A stretch of 5,798 nucleotides of DNA, taken from CAYZMH01 sp964479445. Lineage in GTDB: Bacteria > Bacteroidota > Bacteroidia > Bacteroidales > GCA-2748055. Below the pieces are notes generated by a model. It made no database searches. It had not been told where the DNA came from and saw only the letters and a program-made list of their open reading frames with translations. Numbering within the stretch: position 1 is the first letter of the stretch; every line of letters begins with the position of its first letter. The position numbers were made by a program, and so were the translations under genes. The DNA lies in NCBI GenBank assembly GCA_964479445.1, contig CAYZMH010000134.1, forward strand, positions 1-5,798, given 5' to 3'. This document shows positions 1 through 5,735 of the stretch, piece after piece.

Positions 1-3000
1 CTGCTGATCCCCGAAAACCATGCATCCATGGGGGCCATGGGGGCCCTCCTGCACCTGTTCGATCATGCGGAGAAAAACGAAACACCCTATGCAGGCATTA
101 CCCCGCTGAACGAGTACCTGCACAGCTCCAAGTCCCGCGGCAAAACCTTCGAGCCCCTCACCGAGCCGGATGCAGTCTATACCAAGAAGGTACACAAACT
201 GCCCGAAAACGGTAAAAAGACTGAAGTATACCTGGGCCTGGACGTGGGATCCCTCTCTACCAACGTGGTCCTCATCGATGAACAAAACCGCGTGGTCGCC
301 CGCCGTTACCTGCCCACTGCCAGCAAGCCGCTGGAGGCCATCCGCCGCGGGATCACCGAGATTCGCGATGAGATGGGCGCCCGCGTGGTGGTCAGGGGAG
401 CCGGTACAACCGGATCGGGGCGTTACCTTACCGGTGACTTCATCGGTGCGGATGTTATCCGGAACGAAATCACAGCGCAGGCTACGGCCGCTATCGCCTT
501 TGAACCAAGGGTGGATACCATTTTTGAGATCGGCGGACAGGATTCCAAGTACATCAGCATCGATAACGGGGTGGTGGTGGACTTCGAGATGAACAAGGTG
601 TGCGCCGCCGGAACGGGCTCCTTCCTGGAAGAACAGGCCGAAAAGCTGGAGATCAACATCATCGAGGAGTTCGGCGACCTGGCACTGAATGCCAAAAAGC
701 CGGCCGGACTCGGCGACAGGTGTACCGTCTTTATGGAATCAGACCTCAACGCATTCCAGCAGAAGGGCGTGGAAACCGATAACCTGGTGGGCGGACTTGC
801 CTATTCCATCGTACACAACTACATCCAGAAAGTAGTGAGGAAAAAACGGATCGGAGATTACATCCTCTTCCAGGGCGGGGTAACCAATAACAAAGCAGTG
901 GTGGCCGCGTTTGAAAAAGTCACCGGGAAAAAGATCCATATCCCTCCCCACTTTGACGTAACAGGAGCTATCGGTGCCGCCATGCTGGCACGCGATCATA
1001 TTAACGAGCAGGGCATCAAAACCCGCTTCAAAGGATTTGATATCAGCAATATCCCCTATTCCATCGACCGCTTCACCTGCAAGGGATGCTCCAACCAGTG
1101 CGAGATCCGCAGGGTACGCATCGAAGGCGAATCACGCCCCCTCTTCTACGGCGGACGATGCGAGAAATATGAACTGGACGAACGAAAAGGCAAGGGAACC
1201 GGTATTCCAAACTACTTCGAAGAGCGGCTGGAAATGCTCAGGGGCGATTATACGGAACAACCGCCGAAAGAGGGTCAGACCACCATTGGTATACCGCGCG
1301 GACTGATGATCTATTACCAGCAGTTCCCGTTCTGGCGTACCTTCTTCGAAGAACTCGGATTCAGGGTAGTGGTCTCGGAAGAGACCAGCAACCAGACGGT
1401 GAAAAAGGCACTGAGCCTGGTGGTGGCTGAGACCTGTTTCCCCGTGGAGGTGATGCACGGACACATCTATGAGCTCCTGGAGAATAAGGAGGTGGACTAC
1501 GTATTCACCCCGTTTATTATCAATGCAAAAGCGGAAGAGGACAATCCCACCAACAACTGCAATTGTCCGTGGGTGCAATCCTTCCCCTTCATGGTAAAAT
1601 CATCCGTGCAAAAGCAGAAACAGGACCGGCTGTTGATCCCGGCCCTTAACTTCCGGTTCGGACCCAAAGTCCTGGAAAAGGAGCTGTACGATTCGCTGGG
1701 TAAAAAATTCGGTCTCCCCCGGAAAAAGGTCGCTGCCGCCATTCAACAGGCCGACGCGATACAGGACCGGTTCGAAAAACAGGTAAGAGAACGGGGGAAA
1801 GAGGTGCTCGCCAACCTGGACGAATCCAGGGAGAATATCGTGATCCTCGGCCGCCCTTACAATACCGGCGATCCCTCTTTGAACCTCAGCATGGTGGAGA
1901 AACTGATCAAACAGGACGTGGTGCCCATACCAACCGACTACCTAGCCCTGCAGGAGGAACATATCACCCGGGACTATAATAAGATGTACTGGCCAAACGG
2001 ACAAAAGATCCTGGCGGCTACACGGATCATTGCCAGGGACAGGCGCCTGCACGGGATCTATATGGGCAATTTCCGGTGCGGACCCGACTCGTTCCTTTCC
2101 CATTTCGTCCACGAGGAGATGTCGGGCAAACCCTACATGGAACTGGAGATCGATGAACACAGCGCCGATGCGGGGATGATCACCCGCTACGAGGCCTTCC
2201 TCGACAGCCTGAAGGGATCCCGCCAGCAGCACAAAGAAACCGGGAAGGTCTTCAGACCCGGTCATCTCTCCTCCTCCCCCATGAAGGGGAGAACCCTCTA
2301 TTTCCCCTACATGAACGATGCCTCCTATGCCATCGCGGCAGTCTGCCGAAGCTTCGGGATCAATTCAGAATCACTGCCCATGCAGACGCAAAAAGAGCTG
2401 GACCTTGCCCGGAAATACACTTCGGCGCGGGAGTGCTTCCCCATGATCTGCACCACCGGCAGCTTCCTGGGCAAGCTCATGGAGCCGGGGGTCGATCCCG
2501 AAAAAGTGAGCTTCTTCATGCCCGATCACAACGGCCCCTGCCGGTTCGGACAATACAACCGTTTCCAGCGGGTGCTGTTCGACAAGCTGGGTTTTGAAAA
2601 GACAGAGATTATTGCTCCCAGCAACGACAGCTCCTACGAGGATATCTCGGCCGGACACGGAAAACGGTTCCGCCTGAATGCCTGGAAAAGCTTTGTTGCC
2701 GTAGACATGCTCAGGAAACTGAGGCAGGAGCGAAAACCTTATGAACTGGTAAAGGGAAACACCGACCAGGTGTACCGGCAGGCAGTGAATGACCTGGTCA
2801 ACTGCATGGAAAACGGGGGCAAAGAACTGAACGATGTGCTGGCCCAAAGTGCCTACAACTTTACACAGATCCCCATGACCAACGGGCAACGAAAACCGGT
2901 CATTGCCGTCGTCGGAGAAATATTTATGCGGGATAACGCGTTCTGCAGCGGGTTCCTGGTAGACCGGCTGGAGCGGTTCGGTGCGGAAACCTGGATCGCC

Positions 3001-3510
3001 CCCTTCGCCGAATGGCTCTCCTATTCCACGATCCGGTATACCCGCGACAGCAAATGGAAACGGGACTTTAAAGGAGTGATCAAATCAAAGATCCAGGAAC
3101 TATCCCAGGAGTACTCTGCAAAAAAGATCACCAGGATATTCCATGGATTGTTCGACGAGGATAAAGAGGTGGCGGTGAAGGAGATGCTCAATGCATGCGG
3201 ACCCTATGTGCATCGCCATTACGACGGCGACCCGGCACTGAACCTGGGTACTTCAGCCATCCTCTCCAAAAGAGGCATCTCCGGGATCGCCAATATCCTG
3301 CCCTTCACCTGCATGCCCGGCACGCTGGTCACTGCCGTTTCAGACGAATTGAGAAGAGATAACAAGGGGCTTCCCTACGTGAACATCGCCTATGACGGCC
3401 AGCAGGACTCCTCCATCGAGTTGCGCCTGCAGGCCTTCATGCACCAGGCCAAAACGTATGCAAGGGAGAAAAACCTGACCACCCCCCGCGATGAACTGGT
3501 ATTCGTGTAG
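1..3510 (+). CDS. Acyl-CoA dehydratase activase / HgdB-like fusion protein (5'-partial)
   Basis: Likely ATP-driven low-potential electron-transfer protein related to the 2-hydroxyglutaryl-CoA dehydratase activator (HgdC) and dehydratase (HgdA/B); cytoplasmic, with Fe-S clusters expected. The frame is open from base 1, so the Met at 28 is internal and 1169 residues are visible (numbered from base 1). Residues 1-25 (IPENHASMGAMGA) match the end of the complete ATPase domain (IPPHFDVTGAIGA) without gaps at a 311-residue offset, so they are the tail of a first ATPase domain. The second ATPase domain runs about 75-335: LGLDVGSLST (78), GAGTTGSGR (133), IGGQDSK (177), CAAGTG (Cys201), GDRC (Cys241) and QGGVTNN (291). 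Cys201 and Cys241 match the spacing of the cluster ligands of HgdC. A C-X2-C-X3-C-X19-C linker (360-387) follows. Two HgdB/DUF2229-like modules (about 429-740 and 763-1155) come next. By the offset, about 240-280 residues are missing, giving roughly 1,400-1,450 in total, usual for this fusion family. The family assignment is firm; the substrate is unknown. Confidence 0.93.
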   Translation: MLIPENHASMGAMGALLHLFDHAEKNETPYAGITPLNEYLHSSKSRGKTFEPLTEPDAVYTKKVHKLPENGKKTEVYLGLDVGSLSTNVVLIDEQNRVVARRYLPTASKPLEAIRRGITEIRDEMGARVVVRGAGTTGSGRYLTGDFIGADVIRNEITAQATAAIAFEPRVDTIFEIGGQDSKYISIDNGVVVDFEMNKVCAAGTGSFLEEQAEKLEINIIEEFGDLALNAKKPAGLGDRCTVFMESDLNAFQQKGVETDNLVGGLAYSIVHNYIQKVVRKKRIGDYILFQGGVTNNKAVVAAFEKVTGKKIHIPPHFDVTGAIGAAMLARDHINEQGIKTRFKGFDISNIPYSIDRFTCKGCSNQCEIRRVRIEGESRPLFYGGRCEKYELDERKGKGTGIPNYFEERLEMLRGDYTEQPPKEGQTTIGIPRGLMIYYQQFPFWRTFFEELGFRVVVSEETSNQTVKKALSLVVAETCFPVEVMHGHIYELLENKEVDYVFTPFIINAKAEEDNPTNNCNCPWVQSFPFMVKSSVQKQKQDRLLIPALNFRFGPKVLEKELYDSLGKKFGLPRKKVAAAIQQADAIQDRFEKQVRERGKEVLANLDESRENIVILGRPYNTGDPSLNLSMVEKLIKQDVVPIPTDYLALQEEHITRDYNKMYWPNGQKILAATRIIARDRRLHGIYMGNFRCGPDSFLSHFVHEEMSGKPYMELEIDEHSADAGMITRYEAFLDSLKGSRQQHKETGKVFRPGHLSSSPMKGRTLYFPYMNDASYAIAAVCRSFGINSESLPMQTQKELDLARKYTSARECFPMICTTGSFLGKLMEPGVDPEKVSFFMPDHNGPCRFGQYNRFQRVLFDKLGFEKTEIIAPSNDSSYEDISAGHGKRFRLNAWKSFVAVDMLRKLRQERKPYELVKGNTDQVYRQAVNDLVNCMENGGKELNDVLAQSAYNFTQIPMTNGQRKPVIAVVGEIFMRDNAFCSGFLVDRLERFGAETWIAPFAEWLSYSTIRYTRDSKWKRDFKGVIKSKIQELSQEYSAKKITRIFHGLFDEDKEVAVKEMLNACGPYVHRHYDGDPALNLGTSAILSKRGISGIANILPFTCMPGTLVTAVSDELRRDNKGLPYVNIAYDGQQDSSIELRLQAFMHQAKTYAREKNLTTPRDELVFV

Positions 3511-3551
3511 GAAGCCGGATGCGCACTACCCGGGAAATGCGTTTAAAAAAG

Positions 3552-4241
3552 TTATACGTTCACCGGCAGAAGACGTTCAAACGTAACCGTCCCGGGTATG
3601 ACCCTCGCCTGGGCCGCGATGGTCTCCACCCCCTGTTCCACGGCATGGCGAAGCGCCGCGGCATAAGCGGGATCAATGCTTTCCGCCGGGGCAAAGGCCT
3701 CCACATCCATCCGTTGTACCACGTACATCATCACCGCCCGCATGCCTGCTTCCCGCACTTTTACCAGGGTATCCAGGTGCTTTTTACCCCGGGAAGTGAC
3801 GCTGTCGGGAAACAAACCCAGGTTCCCCTCTTTGAGGGTTACATTCTTCACCTCGATGAAACACGCTCCACCGGGACCCCGGGCCTGCACGTCAAACCGG
3901 CTGTCTCCCCATTTCACCTCGCGGCGGAATGAGGTATAGTCTTCAAAACCGGGTACCGTCCCCTCTTCCAGCCACCGGTGTACAAGCAGGTTGGGAATCG
4001 AGGTGTTGATCCCCACCCACCGGTCGTTCACCTTGATCATCTCCCAGGTGTACCGGGTTTTGCGTTTGGGGTCTTTGACCGGACTGCAATATACGGGAGC
4101 CCCCTCCTCCAGGCAACTCTTCATGGAGCCGGAGTTCGGACAGTGGGCGGTCACTACCGAACCATCCTCCAGCTCGATGTCGGCAAGAAACCGTTTGTAC
4201 CGCTTGATCAGGGTCCCCGGAATAAGTTCATCGTATTGCAT
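3552..4241 (-). CDS. sfsA: DNA/RNA nuclease SfsA (sugar fermentation stimulation protein homolog)
   Basis: SfsA family: named in E. coli for stimulating maltose metabolism and now described as a nucleic-acid-binding nuclease with a PD-(D/E)XK-like core. From the chosen start it has 229 residues, close to the 234 of E. coli SfsA. Visible family motifs are IKRYKRFLADIEL (12-24, the N-terminal nucleic-acid-binding part), HCPNSGSM (33-40), TWEMIKV (65-71), EVKWGDSRFD (108-117), FIEVKNVTL (128-136) and FPDSVTSRGKKHL (144-156). D117 and E130-x-K132 are the likely metal-binding catalytic residues. The start at 4241 (MQYDEL) is preferred because it matches the family N-terminus and has AAGGTAGG just upstream. 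An in-frame ATG at 4262 would add seven residues (MNLNKVG), and one at 4346 would run translation through the intergenic repeat array and is unlikely. The gene is convergent with the large fusion gene (41-bp gap, no convincing terminator) and divergent from the gene at 4498. No damage is seen. Confidence 0.95.
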   Translation of the reverse strand: MQYDELIPGTLIKRYKRFLADIELEDGSVVTAHCPNSGSMKSCLEEGAPVYCSPVKDPKRKTRYTWEMIKVNDRWVGINTSIPNLLVHRWLEEGTVPGFEDYTSFRREVKWGDSRFDVQARGPGGACFIEVKNVTLKEGNLGLFPDSVTSRGKKHLDTLVKVREAGMRAVMMYVVQRMDVEAFAPAESIDPAYAAALRHAVEQGVETIAAQARVIPGTVTFERLLPVNV

Positions 4242-4285
4242 ACCTACCTTGTTTAGATTCATAATCGTTAAATAGTAAAGCTTAC

Positions 4286-4382
4286 CCCGCGGAACCCGTA
4301 CCCGGAGAAAAACCGGTCCGGGAGAAACCGTATCCACGGTAAACAAGCACCGGGAAAAACCGCGGTCCGGATAAAACCGGCA
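4286..4382. repeat. Degenerate 16-bp direct-repeat array in divergent intergenic DNA
   Basis: Six consecutive blocks start at 4286, 4302, 4318, 4334, 4350 and 4367, a step of 16, 16, 16, 16 and 17 bp. They read CCCGCGGAACCCGTAC, CCGGAGAAAAACCGGT, CCGGGAGAAACCGTAT, CCACGGTAAACAAGCA, CCGGGAAAAACCGCGGT and CCGGATAAAACCGGCA. Four of the six fit CCGG-(A-rich 5-6 nt)-CCG; the first and fourth are more diverged. Short palindromes sit at the block joints: ACCGGT (4312-4317), ACCGT-ATCC-ACGGT (4327-4340) and ACCGCGGT (4359-4366). The array lies upstream of both sfsA and the gene at 4498. It could be an operator array, a decayed minisatellite or a structured leader of sfsA; the sequence alone does not decide. 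The periodicity is read directly from the bases. Confidence 0.6.
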
Positions 4383-4421
4383 CCCTTTCCCGTATCATGA
4401 TATTTCATAAATTTGGGATAT

Positions 4422-4439
4422 TTTGCCATAACTGGCAAA
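4422..4439. promoter_or_regulatory. Perfect inverted repeat (7 bp arms), candidate operator overlapping a -7-like box
   Basis: TTTGCCA-TAAC-TGGCAAA is a perfect 7-bp inverted repeat with a 4-nt spacer. It ends 58 bp before the ATG at 4498. The left arm overlaps TATTTTG (4419-4425), which resembles the Bacteroidota -7 element TAnnTTTG but is one base short. No good -33 TTG element is seen at the usual distance. If TATTTTG is the -7 box, the repeat would cover the transcription start, a natural repressor site. It could instead form a small hairpin in the mRNA leader. It lacks a T-tract, so it is not a terminator. Confidence 0.4.
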
Positions 4440-4497
4440 CGGATTGTTTCTGCCCGCGGGATCAATCTGTCTCCAGGAAGGTTCAAAATAAAATCAC

Positions 4498-5031
4498 ATG
4501 GTACTGTCCCGCACTAATATTGAAGAATACCTGGGCGTATCGGCACCCGAGATTTCAAAAGAGCGGATGGCCGCATCGATCGGATCCTCCCCGGAATCAT
4601 ACCGGTTTCTGATCGAAATCTCGTTTTCCGGGAAGAGACCGCTGGATTGGCGTGCTGCATGGATTGCAGACTACCTGGCAGAAATGCAACCGGCTCTTCC
4701 CGAACCGCACCTGGAGAATATCCTCCGGCATATGAAACTAACCATGCCCGGCGGCGTAATGCGCTGTTACCTGAGAATGCTTACCCGCTATCCTATTCCT
4801 GAAGCCCACCAGGGCATGATCGCCGACCTTTGCTTTGAAAGCCTCTCCAGGGAATCCATCCCCGTGGCCGTAAAAGTTCATGCCATGGAGATCCTCTATC
4901 GCTTCACCCAGGACTACCCGGAACTGAAAAACGAGCTGGTCATCATGCTCCGGGAGCAGATGGTGAACAACTCCACGGGATTCAAAACCCGGGCCCGGAA
5001 AATTATCGGCAGGTTGGAAAAAGAGGAATAG
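4498..5031 (+). CDS. Conserved hypothetical protein, all-helical HEAT-like repeat
   Basis: A 177-residue soluble protein with no signal peptide or membrane segment; function not recognised. The sequence suggests stacked amphipathic helices, roughly 32-45, 51-63, 69-81, 87-97, 102-116, 121-137, 141-157 and 160-174, with prolines and glycines at the turns, as in a HEAT/ARM-type solenoid. The most family-like stretches are WRAAWIADYL (51-60), PVAVKVHAMEIL (122-133) and GFKTRARKII (161-170). From memory, similar short proteins of Bacteroidota are sometimes labelled adenylosuccinate lyase in databases; nothing here supports that enzyme, since its signature motifs are absent and the length is less than half. 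The ATG at 4498 is the first good start; AGGAAGG (4475-4481) lies 16 nt upstream, too far for an ideal Shine-Dalgarno site. The stop is 5 bp from the stop of the convergent lipoprotein gene. A scaffold or protein-binding role is inferred from the fold only. Confidence 0.8.
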   Translation: MVLSRTNIEEYLGVSAPEISKERMAASIGSSPESYRFLIEISFSGKRPLDWRAAWIADYLAEMQPALPEPHLENILRHMKLTMPGGVMRCYLRMLTRYPIPEAHQGMIADLCFESLSRESIPVAVKVHAMEILYRFTQDYPELKNELVIMLREQMVNNSTGFKTRARKIIGRLEKEE

Positions 5032-5036
5032 CAGGA

Positions 5037-5636
5037 TTAATCGAGGTACCCCGACAGGTGCTCATCGAACATATCCCGGTGCACCAGCCGGTAATGCGGA
5101 TGGTAGTGATCCAGGTAGCTTTTGCTGTGATGAACGACATACTCCCCTTCCTGCAGCAGGGAATCAATGAAGCGCTCATCCTTTGAAAAATTCGAAAGCC
5201 CGGGACGCACCTCCCTGATCACCTCCCTGATCACCTCCCACTCCTTTTTCCAGGACTCCACGGGAATGGGCTCCACGCTATTGACACTCTTCACGAAATA
5301 GTGCATAAATGTGTCCACCGGAATGACCCCGTCGCGGATCAACACCAGGTTGACCCGGTAAAAGTTGTGAAGGTACCCGGTAGGCTCCAGCAACACCGTG
5401 TCAAACCGCTCCGCCCGTTCCAACTCACGAAACAGGTATCCCCTGGCCGCAGCGGTGTCTTTGATCAGGTGGCCCGGACCAAAATAATCCTGGAAATACG
5501 ATTTATACAGATCTTTCAGGGTAGATGCCGGGTACTGCGTGAGTTTCTGCTCCACCGACTCCCTGATCTGCTTTCTATGACCCGAACAGGCACTCATCAT
5601 CAGCAGAAAAACACATAAAAAACGTATCCATCGCAT
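5037..5636 (-). CDS. Putative periplasmic lipoprotein with His-rich C-terminus, function unknown
   Basis: 199 residues from the ATG at 5636. The N-terminus is a lipoprotein signal: MRWIR, a hydrophobic core (FLCVFLLMM), then MSAC with Cys17 as the likely lipidated residue. The residues after Cys17 are S-G-H-R-K, without the acidic run used as a surface-export signal in Bacteroidota, so an envelope lipoprotein facing the periplasm is inferred. The mature part has TLKDLYKSYFQDYFGPGHLI (39-58), YLHNFYRVNLVLI (88-100), a helical segment with an EVIR-EVIR duplication (134-141), and a C-terminus with seven histidines in 25 residues (169, 170, 177, 179, 181, 186, 193), centred on DHYHPHYR. I associate this pattern with uncharacterised Bacteroidales proteins. 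The histidines with His56 could bind a metal, but no known catalytic motif is recognised. An upstream ATG at 5693 is rejected because it would precede the likely promoter and bury the signal peptide. Confidence 0.82.
   Translation of the reverse strand: MRWIRFLCVFLLMMSACSGHRKQIRESVEQKLTQYPASTLKDLYKSYFQDYFGPGHLIKDTAAARGYLFRELERAERFDTVLLEPTGYLHNFYRVNLVLIRDGVIPVDTFMHYFVKSVNSVEPIPVESWKKEWEVIREVIREVRPGLSNFSKDERFIDSLLQEGEYVVHHSKSYLDHYHPHYRLVHRDMFDEHLSGYLD
5208..5239. repeat. 12-bp in-frame tandem repeat (2.7 copies) inside the lipoprotein gene
   Basis: CACCTCCCTGAT occurs twice back to back (5208-5219, 5220-5231), followed by CACCTCCC. On the coding (minus) strand it encodes EVIR-EVIR-EV at residues 134-143 of the lipoprotein. 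The unit is a multiple of three, so copy changes by replication slippage would keep the frame and add or remove about one helical turn. Confidence 0.85.
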
Positions 5637-5650
5637 ACCGCCATTTTCTC

Positions 5651-5658
5651 GAAAGATA
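5651..5658 (-). promoter_or_regulatory. Candidate -7 promoter box for the lipoprotein gene
   Basis: Read on the minus strand, 5658-5651 is TATCTTTC, seven of eight bases of the strict Bacteroidota -7 pattern TAnnTTTG (final G replaced by C). It sits 14 nt before the ATG at 5636, giving a short leader. About 18 bp further upstream a T-rich CTTTTTC (5683-5677) could act as a weak -33 element in place of TTTG. No Shine-Dalgarno sequence is evident in the leader, which is common in this phylum. Confidence 0.45.
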
Positions 5659-5683
5659 CGAAAATACCCCCGGCATGAAAAAG

Positions 5684-5696
5684 AGCATGGCATGCT
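5684..5696. promoter_or_regulatory. Perfect 6-1-6 inverted repeat between divergent promoters
   Basis: AGCATG-G-CATGCT is a perfect inverted repeat with a one-base centre. It lies between the candidate promoter of the lipoprotein gene (box at 5651-5658) and that of the methyltransferase gene (box at 5724-5731), next to the -33 region of the former. Its position suits a regulator site shared by both genes, but a 13-bp palindrome can arise by chance. Confidence 0.3.
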
Positions 5697-5723
5697 GATC
5701 GTACTTCAATTAAAAATAGACTG

Positions 5724-5731
5724 TATCTTTG
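5724..5731 (+). promoter_or_regulatory. Bacteroidota -7 promoter box of the RNA methyltransferase gene
   Basis: TATCTTTG matches the Bacteroidota TAnnTTTG -7 consensus exactly and is followed by the common C. Only 4 nt separate it from the ATG at 5736, so transcription would start at or very near the start codon. The -33 region is weak: TTCA at 5705-5708 is the nearest approach to TTG, with about 15 bp between the boxes. Confidence 0.7.
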
Positions 5732-5735
5732 CAAT

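Noticed and set aside
28..30. Start codon of the fusion gene at 28
   Set aside because: The frame is open to base 1, the preceding codons (IPENHAS) align with the conserved end of the ATPase domain, and no ribosome-binding site precedes it. The gene begins before the window.
28..45. ATGGGGGCC repeated twice at the window start
   Set aside because: It encodes MGAMGA, the counterpart of the conserved TGAIGA turn of the paralogous ATPase domain, so protein constraint explains it better than a repeat element.
2371..2889. Long minus-strand open frame (172 codons) opposite the fusion gene
   Set aside because: It is antisense to a stretch with clear HgdB-like motifs and has no recognisable protein features; it is a by-product of GC-rich codon use, as are the other antisense frames at 423-749, 1132-1578 and 1942-2265.
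3511..3551. Possible terminator between the fusion gene and sfsA
   Set aside because: GCGCA (3521-3525) and TGCGT (3538-3542) could form only a 5-bp stem with a G-U pair and a 12-nt loop, followed by TTAAAAAA rather than a T-run. Too weak to call.
3519..4275. Plus-strand frames opposite sfsA (3519-3932, 3676-3939, 3978-4256, 3991-4275)
   Set aside because: All are antisense to a gene with full SfsA motif content and show no independent coding features.
4242..4346. N-terminal extension of SfsA to the ATG at 4346
   Set aside because: It adds 35 residues absent from the family, translated from the repeat array; the start at 4241 matches known SfsA N-termini and has an AAGGTAGG just upstream.
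4268..4486. Minus-strand 72-codon frame across the intergenic region
   Set aside because: It runs through the degenerate repeat array and the inverted repeat, has no recognisable domain, and its composition reflects the repeated CCGG/AAA blocks rather than a protein.
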